From the NCBI GenBank assembly GCA_965198855.1, contig CBDAPZ010000001.1, positions 1,240,001-1,304,000 of the forward strand: a stretch of DNA of 64,000 nucleotides, read 5' to 3'. Source of the stretch: BOG-908 sp965198855 (GTDB lineage: Bacteria > Pseudomonadota > Alphaproteobacteria > Acetobacterales > Acetobacteraceae). The notes beneath the pieces were generated by a model. That model was not told where the DNA came from, ran no database searches, and saw only the letters and a program-made list of their open reading frames with translations. Made by a program: the position numbers and the translations under genes. Shown here piece after piece: positions 51,633 through 60,066 of the stretch; position 1 is the stretch's first letter, and each line of letters starts with the position of its first letter.

Positions 51633-52595
51633 ATGGATGCCCTCCCCCCGCTTTCCCCACCCGCTCTCGCTTGGCCGAAGGATGCGATCCGCGCCCTGCT
51701 CGACCTGCCCTTCCCCGAATTGGTGTTCCGCGCCGCCAGCGTGCACCGCATGCATTTCGACCCGGCGCAGGTGCAGATCTCCACCCTGCTCTCGATCAAG
51801 ACCGGCGGCTGCCCGGAGGATTGCGCCTACTGCCCACAAAGTGCCTCCTACGAAGCAGGCGTACCGGCCAGCAAGCTGATGCAGGTCGATGCCGTGCTCG
51901 CAGAAGCGAAGGCCGCGAAGGAAGCCGGCGCCAGCCGGTTCTGCATGGGCGCCGCCTGGCGTTCGCCGAAGGATCGCGACCTCGATGCAGTGTGCGCCAT
52001 GGTGGAAGGTGTGCGTGCACTGGGCCTGGAAAGCTGCGTCACTTTGGGCATGCTCAACGCGTCGCAGGCCGACCGGCTCGCGAACGCAGGGCTCGATTAC
52101 TACAACCACAATCTCGATACCTCGCCGGAGTTCTATGGCGAGATCATCACCACGCGCACCTACCAGGAGCGGTTGGATACACTGGCACATGTGCGCGATG
52201 CCGGCATCAATGTGTGCTGCGGCGGCATTGTCGGGTTGGGCGAGGACCTCGATGACCGCGCCGGGCTGATCGCCGCCTTGGCAAATCTGCCGAAACCGCC
52301 TGAAAGCGTGCCGATCAACGCACTTGTGCGCGTGGAAGGAACGCCGCTTGCGGAGGCCGCCCCCATCGATGCGATCGATTTCGTGCGGGTGATCGCGGCC
52401 GCGCGGATCACGATGCCGACCTCCTATGTGAGGCTTTCGGCGGGGCGCGAGACGATGAGCGACGAGGCACAGGCATTGTGCTTCCTTGCTGGAGCCAACT
52501 CGATTTTTTACGGTCCACGGTTGTTGACGACGCCTAATCCGGCGGCGGCGCGGGATGCCGTGCTGCTCGAAAGACTTGGAATGTCGGGGAAGTAA
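51633..52595 (+). CDS. bioB: Biotin synthase
   Basis: A 320-residue radical-SAM enzyme that inserts sulfur into dethiobiotin. The [4Fe-4S] motif is GGCPEDCAYCPQ (CxxxCxxC). Other conserved segments are FRAASVHRMHFDPAQVQIST in part, FCMGAAWRSPKDRD, GMLNASQADRLANAG, DYYNHNLDTS and RLSAGRETMSDEAQALCF with the Arg that binds the [2Fe-2S] cluster. An in-frame TTG at 51603 would add ten residues; neither start has a clear ribosome site. No other bio gene is nearby. The stop runs into a repeat arm. Confidence 0.93.
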   Translation: MDALPPLSPPALAWPKDAIRALLDLPFPELVFRAASVHRMHFDPAQVQISTLLSIKTGGCPEDCAYCPQSASYEAGVPASKLMQVDAVLAEAKAAKEAGASRFCMGAAWRSPKDRDLDAVCAMVEGVRALGLESCVTLGMLNASQADRLANAGLDYYNHNLDTSPEFYGEIITTRTYQERLDTLAHVRDAGINVCCGGIVGLGEDLDDRAGLIAALANLPKPPESVPINALVRVEGTPLAEAAPIDAIDFVRVIAAARITMPTSYVRLSAGRETMSDEAQALCFLAGANSIFYGPRLLTTPNPAAARDAVLLERLGMSGK

Positions 52596-52710
52596 GCAGT
52601 TCTTTTTGAAAAAAACCAAAGAACTTTATATATGGCGTACGCTGCCCAAGAGAACCGCGACGGCGACCCGAAAGTCTTTTGCTTCTTTTCTTTAAAAAAG
52701 AAGACTTCCG
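52592..52710. repeat. Dispersed element, full copy (locus 12)
   Basis: The left arm (52592-52628, GTTC subtype, partly deleted) starts at the bioB stop. The core has ATGGCGTACGCTGCCCAAGA then GAACCGCGACGGCGACCC, an inverted match to locus 3 (GGCAGCGTACGCCATAT). The right arm (52670-52710) is the CTTC subtype and ends 16 nt before the response regulator ATG. Confidence 0.8.
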
Positions 52711-52726
52711 TTCTGTAAGGCATACG

Positions 52727-53428
52727 ATGGATAAAAACCACATCGTGCACCGTCACCATATATTGCTTGTCGATGACGACGCTGTTCTATCGCAGAACAT
52801 TGCGGACGAACTGGAGCTGCTCGGTTATAGCGCCATGCGGGCGACGAACGGGCTGCAGGCGCTGGAGGCCGTGCAGGCCCATGCCTTCGATTTGCTGGTC
52901 GTCGATCGCGTCATGCCGGGGCTCGACGGGCTCGGCTTGATCCAGCGACTGCGCGAGGCGAACAACCCGGTGCCGGTGCTCGTGCTGAGCTCTCTCGGCG
53001 CGGTGGATGACCGCGTGCGTGGCCTGAAGGCCGGTGGCGACGACTACCTGGTCAAGCCTTTCGCCTTCGACGAACTGATCGCGCGTGTCGAGGCGCTGCT
53101 GCGACGGCCGCGCGAGACACGTGACACCGTGCTGCAGACGGGCGACCTCGTGATCGATCTGGTGGATCGACGCGTGCGCCGGCGCGGCCAGGTGATCGAA
53201 CTGCTGCCGCGCGAATTCAAGCTGCTCGCATATCTCATGCGCCGCCCCAACCAGGTGGTGACGCGTGCGATGCTGTTCGAGGATGTGTGGAACTACAGTT
53301 TTACCCCGCAGAGCAATCTGGTGGACGTGCATGTCGGCAAATTGCGCCGCAAGATCGATATCGCCGGCGAGAAGACGATGATCGAAAGTGTGGTCGGATC
53401 CGGATTTTTGCTGCGTGCGCCTGACTGA
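52727..53428 (+). CDS. OmpR-family response regulator
   Basis: A 233-residue two-component regulator. The receiver has DDD (16-18), the phospho-acceptor Asp60 in VVDRVMPG and the conserved Lys in LVKPFAF. The C-terminal winged helix has LLPREFKLLAYLMRRPNQVV and VDVHVGKLRRKI, then ESVVGSGFLL. The start at 52727 has a TAAGG site six bases upstream; the longer frame is repeat-derived. The stop overlaps the kinase gene by 14 nt. The convergent porin next to the pair is a possible target. Confidence 0.92.
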   Translation: MDKNHIVHRHHILLVDDDAVLSQNIADELELLGYSAMRATNGLQALEAVQAHAFDLLVVDRVMPGLDGLGLIQRLREANNPVPVLVLSSLGAVDDRVRGLKAGGDDYLVKPFAFDELIARVEALLRRPRETRDTVLQTGDLVIDLVDRRVRRRGQVIELLPREFKLLAYLMRRPNQVVTRAMLFEDVWNYSFTPQSNLVDVHVGKLRRKIDIAGEKTMIESVVGSGFLLRAPD

Positions 53429-54851
53429 AATCTTTCAGACGCACACGTTCCGCACGTCGCTCATGGCCAGTGCCGCGTTCGGCGCCATAACGTTGCTGCT
53501 GTTCGGTTTCATCTACTGGCAGACGGCCGGCCTCGAGACCAACCGTATCAATGGGTTTCTCCTGCACGAAATAACGGCGCTCGGCGAGGAAAATCCGGCA
53601 ACCATGATCGCCGATGTGAACACGCGCTACCGCACAGACCTGCACCGTCAGGTGTTCGCGGCGATTTTCGATGCAAGGGGCACGCGGATCGCTGGCGATC
53701 TGTTGGCGGTGCCCTTGTTCCTGCCGCAGGACGGCACGGCGCACCAAACCGTGGTGCTGCGTCCGATGCCCAGCGGGCCGGTGATGGATACGGCACTTGT
53801 AATGGCGCAAAGAGTGGGCAACGGCAATCTGCTGGTGGTTGGCCGCAGCAAGGCGGATGCAGCGCATCTGCGCCTGCTGGTTGTCCGTGCTTTGGGGTTG
53901 GGCCTGATGCCGGCACTCCTGGCCGCCCTGTGCATCGGGCTGCTTGCCAGCCAGCGCACGCTGGCGCGCGTGCGCGGCATGAACCAGGCAATCGACAGTA
54001 TCATGCAAGGAAATCTAAACGCGCGCTTGCCCGCTTCCGCCAACAGCACGGATGCGCTCGAGCAACTGGCAGTGAGTTGCAACCGCATGCTGGCCGAGAT
54101 CGAACGCCTGCTCGAGGAAGTGAAGGGCGTCGGCGAGAACATCGCGCATGACCTGCGTGCACCGCTGACGCGGCTGCGCACGCGCATGGAGATCGGCCGG
54201 GTGCGCGGGCAGGACAAGGCGGCACTGGACAACGTGCTGGAGCGCTCCATCGAGGAGCTGGATCGCGGCCTTGCGATGATCACCGCCTTGCTGCGGATCG
54301 GCGAGCTGGAAACCGGGCGCCGGCGTGCGGCCTTCGCGCCGCTCGATTTGTCCGGTCTCTTGGCCGAAGCGGCCGAACTTTATGCGCCTGTCGCCGCCGA
54401 CCGCGGATTACGTTTCGAGCAATCGGATTTCGCCGTGCCCGTTGTTATCGGCGACCGTGCGCTGTTGCTGGAAGTGCTGGCCAATTTGCTCGACAACGCG
54501 GTGAAATTCGCGCCTCCCGGCGGGTCGGTGTGCGTGTCGGTGATGCAGGAGCCGGGTGGCCCGGTGCTGCGCGTGGCCGATAGCGGCGCGGGGATCGCGC
54601 CGGTGAACGTATCGGCAGTGCTGGAGCGTTTCTATCGTGCCGAGCCGAACCGGCATATCGAAGGCCACGGCGTCGGGCTGAATCTGGTTTCTGCCATATT
54701 GAGGCTGCATGGTTTCGGCATTCGCATGGGCCCTGCAGCACCGGGATTCGCGATCGACATATTATGTTGGCCGCATGAGACGAAAAATCCGGGGACGGCA
54801 AACGCTGCCGCCCCCGACATGCTCAGGAGAAAGGATACCAGCGGAAGCTGA
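53415..54851 (+). CDS. Sensor histidine kinase of the pair
   Basis: A 478-residue membrane kinase of the EnvZ/QseC class. Helix 1 is near residues 15-37, the periplasmic sensor part follows to about 150, helix 2 is near 158-180, then comes a HAMP domain. The phospho-acceptor is His245 in NIAHDLRAPLTRLRTRM. The ATP-binding domain has LLDNAVKFAPPGG, VADSGAGI and GHGVGLNLV. GTG at 53415 is chosen because it overlaps the regulator in the usual way; another GTG at 53388 is possible. The last ten codons run into the 3' end of the convergent porin gene. Confidence 0.9.
   Translation: MRLTEIFQTHTFRTSLMASAAFGAITLLLFGFIYWQTAGLETNRINGFLLHEITALGEENPATMIADVNTRYRTDLHRQVFAAIFDARGTRIAGDLLAVPLFLPQDGTAHQTVVLRPMPSGPVMDTALVMAQRVGNGNLLVVGRSKADAAHLRLLVVRALGLGLMPALLAALCIGLLASQRTLARVRGMNQAIDSIMQGNLNARLPASANSTDALEQLAVSCNRMLAEIERLLEEVKGVGENIAHDLRAPLTRLRTRMEIGRVRGQDKAALDNVLERSIEELDRGLAMITALLRIGELETGRRRAAFAPLDLSGLLAEAAELYAPVAADRGLRFEQSDFAVPVVIGDRALLLEVLANLLDNAVKFAPPGGSVCVSVMQEPGGPVLRVADSGAGIAPVNVSAVLERFYRAEPNRHIEGHGVGLNLVSAILRLHGFGIRMGPAAPGFAIDILCWPHETKNPGTANAAAPDMLRRKDTSGS
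54783..54815 (-). terminator. Rho-independent terminator of the porin gene, inside the kinase gene
   Basis: On the minus strand a GC-rich stem pairs GGGGxCGGCA with TGCCGxCCCC (plus-strand positions 54791-54800 and 54806-54815, one mismatch). It is followed by GGATTTTTCG. It lies eight bases beyond the porin stop and within the C-terminal codons of the kinase gene. Confidence 0.6.
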
Positions 54852-56508
54852 GGAACAGCATGTTCTCGTCGGTCTTCGGCGTCGGTCCGATGCCCTGGAA
54901 CACGTAGCGGCGCACGTAGGAATACTGGAAGCCGACCTGCATCTTGCCATACGGGCCCTGCAGGAAACGCCACCAATCGCCCACGGTGATTTCAGCACTA
55001 CCCGAGGTGAGCGGGCTGCAGGCGGCCGGCGACGTTGCCAGTTCGGTGCCGCAGCTCGTGTTGTTGATCAGCGGACTGCCATAACCGGCCAACAGGGTTT
55101 CCTTGCCCTTCACCGTGGCGAGGTCGTAGCGGGCGCTGACATGCTCTACGCCGAAATAGGCATAGGCATCGTTCGTCTTGTTGGGATGGCCGACCAAGCC
55201 TGCCATGGCGCTATAGGCCGGCAGGACAGAGGGCTTGCCCTGGGCGTTATAGGTGGCATCCGGCAGCTGCGAAGCGCCATAGCGGCCGACACCATCGCCC
55301 CACAGGCCGCTGACCTGGAAGTCGAGATAGCTCGGCACGACGTGAATGAGCGCGCCGCCGCCGATGCCGCCACCGAACTCGGTGAAGTTCTTGCCGGTTC
55401 CCAGCGTGCTCACACGGTCGTTGAACACACGGCCGATGCCCATCGCCTCGAAATGGCCGATCGGATAGTCGGCGGTCAGCTTGACGATGCCGTCCGGCAC
55501 GAAGTTGTTGGTGAAGGTGTTGCCGGTGCCGTCCACGCCGGTGCCGGTGTTGGACAGGTTGATCGTGGTGCCGGCGATCGTGGGCGCGGTGCCGCTGGAG
55601 ACCGTGGCCGGGTTCTCGATCGAAATGGCCGCCCAGTATTGGTCCGAACCGAGGTTCTTGGCGAAGCGGAACTGTGCCTGGCGCTCCCAGTCGAAGCCCA
55701 CCTGGTAAGACGGATCGATGGTCAGCGGGATGTTCACCGCGGTCGGGTCGACACCTTTGGTGTTCATCGTCGCCAGGGACCATGTCTGGCCGCCGAGGGC
55801 GTAGAAGCCGTAATCGCTGCGCGCGTAGTCGATCCAGGCCTCGCGCAGACGCGGTGTCCAGCTGTTGCTTTGGTTGTAGTTGGCGGTCGGCGCGCCGCCG
55901 AGAAAGTCCATCGCCGCGAATCCGCTGATCTTGGTGACGTCGTCGGGCGAGGCCGTGATGTAGGCGCTGATACGGCTCTGGCGGGCACTGAGGCCGGTCT
56001 GCCCCTCATGGTAGAGCTGGCTGTTCCGCTCGGGGATGCCCGAGGTGAAGCTGGAGCCGAGATCGGTCACTTCGTTGCGCGAGCGGCTGTAGCCGGCCGC
56101 TTCGAAGAACCCACCGAGCTGCACGTTGACGTTGCCGACGTTGAACGAGCCTTTCGGCAACGCAGGCGCCTTCGGCGCCTCTGCGCGGGCGAGCACCACG
56201 GAGCCGGGTGCGGAACCTGGAGCCGCGGGCACCAGCGCATATCCGGTCGGGATGACGGGCATGGTGGCTTGCAGCTGCTGCTGTGCAGGCGGGCGCTCGG
56301 ACAGATGAGCCTGCAAGGCTTTCATCTGCCGGCTGCGCTCATTGAGGTCGCGTTTGAGGGTCTCGAGCTCGACCTGTTGCGCGTGCATCTGGCGTGCGAG
56401 TGCCTGTATGCGCGCTTCGGTATCGTCTGCGCAGGCTCGTCCGACGAAGGAGATGGAGAGTGCCGATGTTGCGAGAAGTAGTGCGTATCGGCGTCTGTTG
56501 AGGCGCAT
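54823..56508 (-). CDS. Outer-membrane porin with N-terminal coiled coil
   Basis: A 561-residue beta-barrel protein with a signal peptide (ending ACADDT) and a coiled coil at about 28-70 (IQALARQMHAQQVELETLKR). After a Pro/Ala linker comes a barrel that opens with NVNVQLGGFFEAAGYSRS and ends FLSFRWYPFS with a terminal aromatic-type strand. The pattern resembles porins of the OprP/DcaP class; the coiled coil favours DcaP-type trimers. Substrate unknown. It is convergent with the two-component kinase. Confidence 0.82.
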   Translation of the reverse strand: MRLNRRRYALLLATSALSISFVGRACADDTEARIQALARQMHAQQVELETLKRDLNERSRQMKALQAHLSERPPAQQQLQATMPVIPTGYALVPAAPGSAPGSVVLARAEAPKAPALPKGSFNVGNVNVQLGGFFEAAGYSRSRNEVTDLGSSFTSGIPERNSQLYHEGQTGLSARQSRISAYITASPDDVTKISGFAAMDFLGGAPTANYNQSNSWTPRLREAWIDYARSDYGFYALGGQTWSLATMNTKGVDPTAVNIPLTIDPSYQVGFDWERQAQFRFAKNLGSDQYWAAISIENPATVSSGTAPTIAGTTINLSNTGTGVDGTGNTFTNNFVPDGIVKLTADYPIGHFEAMGIGRVFNDRVSTLGTGKNFTEFGGGIGGGALIHVVPSYLDFQVSGLWGDGVGRYGASQLPDATYNAQGKPSVLPAYSAMAGLVGHPNKTNDAYAYFGVEHVSARYDLATVKGKETLLAGYGSPLINNTSCGTELATSPAACSPLTSGSAEITVGDWWRFLQGPYGKMQVGFQYSYVRRYVFQGIGPTPKTDENMLFLSFRWYPFS

Positions 56509-56657
56509 GAAGGCTCCGTGATGCGTAGGGGCGTTTGAACGCGCCGCCTATCGCATCGCCGGAGCCTGCTGTGCGTGACACTTCCGCGTCACGGCCGGTG
56601 CCTACATGTCGCGGTGCATCCAAGCCACATTAAAACGGATTTTAATTGCCACTCAGG

Positions 56658-56803
56658 TTCTGGACATAAAAGTTTCTTGCTTCTTTTTTTCGAAAAAGTA
56701 GTTTTTTCTTCTCCTGATAACCGGAAATATTTCGCGTTACCGCGGCAACGGAGAAAGGAAGAACTTCTTTTTTGAAAAAAAGAAGCAAAAAACTTTTATG
56801 TCC
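56658..56803. repeat. Dispersed element, arms in reversed order (locus 13)
   Basis: An AAAAGT-first arm (56668-56716) comes first and a GGAAG-first arm (56756-56799) second, the reverse of most full copies. Both belong to the CTTC subtype and the first is partly decayed. The 40 bases between them (CCTGATAACCGGAAATATTT and on) do not match the usual core. The locus lies between the divergent porin and ABC genes. Confidence 0.7.
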
Positions 56804-56846
56804 TGGGCGCTTGGCGGGAGAGAGGTAAACCACTAAAGCCCGGCGC

Positions 56847-57593
56847 ATGCATGCGATCGATGTCAATTCGCTTACGAAACGCTATCGCGCGGCGCTGGCC
56901 GTGGACGATATCTCGTTCACCGTTGCAGAGGGACAGACCGTGGGCCTTCTCGGCGGCAACGGCGCGGGGAAAACGACCACCATCGCCATGCTCCTCGGGC
57001 TGCTGGTGCCGACCACCGGCACGATCCACATGCTTGGGCACGACATGGCGACGGACCGCTTCGCAGCCCTCGCCCGCATCAACTTCTCCTCGCCCTATGT
57101 CGCCCTGCCCGCCCGCCTCACCGTGGCCGAGAATCTGCGCGTCTATGCCCATCTCTATAATGTGCCGCAGGCCGAACGCCGTATCAGCGACCTCGCCGAC
57201 GAGCTCGACCTCAACGGCCTGCTCGAACGCCGCGCAGGCCAGCTCTCCGCGGGTCAGAAAACCCGCGTGGCGCTGGCCAAATCGCTGATCAACAAGCCCG
57301 AATTACTGCTGCTGGACGAACCTACCGCCAGCCTCGATCCCGACACCGGCGACCTCGTACGCAGCTGGCTCGAACGCTACCGGGCCGATACTGGCTGCAC
57401 CATTCTGCTCGCCTCCCATAACATGGACGAAGTCGGCCGCCTCTGCGACACCGTTTTGATGATGAAACAAGGGTCTATCGTCGATCGCGGCACACCCGCA
57501 GAGCTCCTCCAACGCTACGAGCGCGACGATTTAGAAGACGTGTTCCTCGACATTGCCAGAAACCGTGATCGGCACGCCATGGGTGAAGCATGA
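56847..57593 (+). CDS. ABC-2 type exporter ATPase
   Basis: A 248-residue ATPase: Walker A GGNGAGKTT (36-44), signature LSAGQK, Walker B ELLLLDEPTASLDPDTGD and H-loop LLASHNMDEV. The signature has Ala for the first Gly (LSAGQ), a common variant. It pairs with the downstream permease by a 4-nt overlap. Such pairs export polysaccharides, drugs, haem or lipids; no substrate clue is present. Confidence 0.92.
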   Translation: MHAIDVNSLTKRYRAALAVDDISFTVAEGQTVGLLGGNGAGKTTTIAMLLGLLVPTTGTIHMLGHDMATDRFAALARINFSSPYVALPARLTVAENLRVYAHLYNVPQAERRISDLADELDLNGLLERRAGQLSAGQKTRVALAKSLINKPELLLLDEPTASLDPDTGDLVRSWLERYRADTGCTILLASHNMDEVGRLCDTVLMMKQGSIVDRGTPAELLQRYERDDLEDVFLDIARNRDRHAMGEA

Positions 57594-58390
57594 GAGCCTC
57601 GCTCAGGCGGGTCTACGGCCTCGTCTACCGTCACACCTCGCTCTATCGCCGCTCGTGGCCGCGCCTGCTCGATCTGGCCTATTGGCCCGTGCTGCAGATG
57701 CTCATCTGGGGTTTTACGAGCTCGTTCTTCGCGGCACGGCTGGGCAGCCACGGCACGGTTGCGATCGGCATGTTGCTGGGCGGCGTGCTGCTCTGGGAGA
57801 CCGCGTTGCGTAGCCATCTGGGCTTTGCAGTCACCTTCATGGAGGAGATCTGGTCGCGCAATCTCGGCCATATCTTCGTCTCCCCGCTGCGCCCGTGGGA
57901 ATTACTGCTCGCCCTGGTGGTGATGTCGAGCATCAGGATGGCGCTCGGCGTCATCCCAGCCGCGATCGTGGCCGCCCTGCTCTACCATTACAATGTGCTC
58001 ACCATCGGGCCTATCCTGATCCTGTTCGTGGCCAATCTGGTGGTGATGGGCTGGTGGATCGCGCTGGGCTGCGTATCGCTGATCCTCAGCCAAGGCGGCG
58101 GGGCGGAAAGCCTGGTCTGGTCGATGCTTGTCGGCATTTCGCCATTGGCCGCGGTATATTACCCCGTCTCCGTGCTGCCGATCTGGCTGCAGAAGATCGC
58201 GCTGCTACTTCCCGCCGCCCATGTGTTCGAGGGGATGCGGGCGGCGGTGTCGCAACACGTCATCCGATGGGATCATCTGGGCTGGGCGTTCGGCCTGAAC
58301 ATCCTTTGGCTCAGCGCCGCGATGATGCTGTTCAACCGCCAGTTCCAGGCCGCACGGCGCAACGGCGCCCTGATGAATATCGGCGAGTAA
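57590..58390 (+). CDS. ABC-2 type exporter permease
   Basis: A 266-residue inner-membrane protein with six hydrophobic helices, partner of the preceding ATPase. The segment GFAVTFMEEIWSRNLGHIFVSP (in two parts) and LPIWLQKIALLLPAAHVFEG are typical of the ABC-2 family. The stop is 13 nt before the histidine phosphatase gene, with AAGGAAAG as its ribosome site, so all three form one operon. Confidence 0.9.
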   Translation: MRASLRRVYGLVYRHTSLYRRSWPRLLDLAYWPVLQMLIWGFTSSFFAARLGSHGTVAIGMLLGGVLLWETALRSHLGFAVTFMEEIWSRNLGHIFVSPLRPWELLLALVVMSSIRMALGVIPAAIVAALLYHYNVLTIGPILILFVANLVVMGWWIALGCVSLILSQGGGAESLVWSMLVGISPLAAVYYPVSVLPIWLQKIALLLPAAHVFEGMRAAVSQHVIRWDHLGWAFGLNILWLSAAMMLFNRQFQAARRNGALMNIGE

Positions 58391-58403
58391 CAAGGAAAGC
58401 CGA

Positions 58404-59021
58404 ATGGACTGCACACGCTTCTGGCTGATCCGCCATGCCCTCGTGACGGAAAGCGCGCGCGCCTTCCTCTATGGCTGCATGGATGTGGATATCTGCACGC
58501 ACACGCTCGACCGACAGGCCCACGCCTATCGCAGCCTGGCGGCGCGCCTGCCCCGGGATGCGCATTGGGTCACCAGTCCGCTGCGCCGCACGCAGCAAAC
58601 CGCTCGCGCCATTGCACCGGAGCGCGCGTTCGACATCGAGCCGGGCCTCACCGAGCAGCATCTCGGCGACTGGCAAGGCCTCGCCCACCACGAACTCCCC
58701 GCCTTGCTGACCGATCCCGGCCATCCGTTCTGGCCGCTCGCCGCGAGCGAGACGCCACCGGGTGGCGAAAGCATGGAACACGTCGTGCGACGGGTAGGCG
58801 CCACGCTGGACCGCCTCGCCGACTCGCATGGCACGGCCGATATCGTCTGCATCAGCCATGGCGGCGCCATCCGTGCAGCCATCGCCCATGCTTTGGGCGC
58901 CGACGCCCACCTGTCGCTGCAATTTTCCGTCCAAAACCTCGGCTTGACAATTTTGGAGCGGTTTTCAACCGGTTGGCGCGTGGTGACGGTGAACGAGGAG
59001 GCTTGTGCCGCGGCGACATAA
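58404..59021 (+). CDS. Histidine phosphatase family protein
   Basis: A 205-residue phosphatase of the phosphoglycerate-mutase fold. The catalytic motif is RHALV (His11, with Ala for the usual Gly), TSPLRRTQQTA holds the second Arg, the acid is in EQHLGDWQG, and the second catalytic His is in SHGGAIRA. Close relatives include CobC/alpha-ribazole phosphatase and PhoE-type enzymes. Being co-transcribed with an ABC-2 exporter gives no firm substrate. The upstream operon has no cobalamin gene. Confidence 0.85.
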   Translation: MDCTRFWLIRHALVTESARAFLYGCMDVDICTHTLDRQAHAYRSLAARLPRDAHWVTSPLRRTQQTARAIAPERAFDIEPGLTEQHLGDWQGLAHHELPALLTDPGHPFWPLAASETPPGGESMEHVVRRVGATLDRLADSHGTADIVCISHGGAIRAAIAHALGADAHLSLQFSVQNLGLTILERFSTGWRVVTVNEEACAAAT

Positions 59022-59140
59022 AGCGATGCCGTTCATCGAGTCGTTTGTTAACTTGCCTCGGTAACGCCATATTGTGTCATAAGAATCATCTTGCCTGGCC
59101 TCAGCCGGCAATGTGTGTCTTTTGAAAGGGAACGTCCCTC

Positions 59141-59944
59141 ATGCGCAAATACGGGCGTCTGATTCTCCTCGCAGGGCTTTTTGCAGCACCTCTCGCGCCC
59201 GCTATGGCGGAAACCCTGCAGGACCAGCAGGCGCTGGTCGATCGCGCGACGCTCGCGGCCCAGGAAGTGCTGGACGACGCACAAGGCCATGATGCGCGGT
59301 CGGTGCTTCCGAAAGCACGCGCGGTGATGATCTGCCCGCGCGTGTTCAAGGCAGGCTTCCTGTTCGGCGGCGAAGGCGGCGGCTGCGTGCTGCTGGCGCG
59401 CGGCGGCCAGGGCAGTTGGTCCTCGCCCGCGTTCTATAGCGTCGGCGGCGGCAGTTTCGGCCTCCAGGCCGGCATACAGGACGCGGAAGTGGTGATGATG
59501 ATCCTCACCACCAACGGCCTGCGCTCGGTGATGGACAGCCAGTTCCGCCTCGGCGCCAACGCCTCGGTCGCCGTGGTGACGGTCGGCGGCGGGGTCGAGG
59601 GTGCGACCACCACGAACCTCAATGCGGACATCGTGGCCTTCGCCCGCACACGCGGTCTCTTCGCCGGCGTCTCCCTGCAGGGCAGCGTGATGTCGTCCGA
59701 CAGCGGCGGCGACGCGATCTATTACGGCCAGGAAGTGGGCCCCGTGGACATCGTGATGGCCATGCGGGTGAACAACCCGGCTGCCGATCCGCTGCGCGCA
59801 GTGCTCATGCGTTACGGCTCGCCCAACGCTGCGCCGTTGCCGCCGGCCGCCTATTATGCGCCACCTCCGCAGCAGCAGCCGATGGGGTATGCCGCGGCGC
59901 CGACCGGCCCGGTTCAGGAGCAGTCGCTTGCACCGCCTAGGTAA
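59141..59944 (+). CDS. Exported SYLF (Ysc84)-domain lipid-binding protein
   Basis: A 267-residue protein with a signal peptide (ending APAMAET) and a SYLF domain at about 55-205: PKARAVMICPRVFKAGFLFG, GGGCVLLARGG, WSSPAFYSVGGGSFGLQAG and GLFAGVSLQGSVMS. The tail of 50 residues is Pro, Gln and Ala rich (PPPQQQP). The domain binds phosphoinositides in eukaryotes; in bacteria the role is unclear, probably at the envelope. A short AGGGA/TCCCT hairpin lies directly ahead of the ATG. Confidence 0.87.
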   Translation: MRKYGRLILLAGLFAAPLAPAMAETLQDQQALVDRATLAAQEVLDDAQGHDARSVLPKARAVMICPRVFKAGFLFGGEGGGCVLLARGGQGSWSSPAFYSVGGGSFGLQAGIQDAEVVMMILTTNGLRSVMDSQFRLGANASVAVVTVGGGVEGATTTNLNADIVAFARTRGLFAGVSLQGSVMSSDSGGDAIYYGQEVGPVDIVMAMRVNNPAADPLRAVLMRYGSPNAAPLPPAAYYAPPPQQQPMGYAAAPTGPVQEQSLAPPR

Positions 59945-59964
59945 GAGACGGTTTGCGCAGATGT

Positions 59965-60034
59965 CGCAGATGAGATGGGTCGGATGCAGCAGATAAGATC
60001 GGCGATCATCAGCTTCTTATCCGTGTCATCTGCG
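59965..60034. terminator. Long palindrome between convergent SYLF and ACP genes
   Basis: CGCAGATGA (59965-59973) pairs exactly with TCATCTGCG (60026-60034). Inside, GATAAG (59992-59997) pairs with CTTATC (60016-60021). It lies between two convergent 3' ends and could serve as a two-way terminator. It is unrelated to the AT-rich dispersed element. Confidence 0.45.
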
Positions 60035-60066
60035 GCAAGACTTTCTTCCTTTAACGTGTGGATGCA

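Noticed and set aside
54709..56481. A 590-codon plus-strand open frame
   Set aside because: It is antisense to the porin, low in complexity (Gly, Ala, Arg, Val) and without a recognisable domain.
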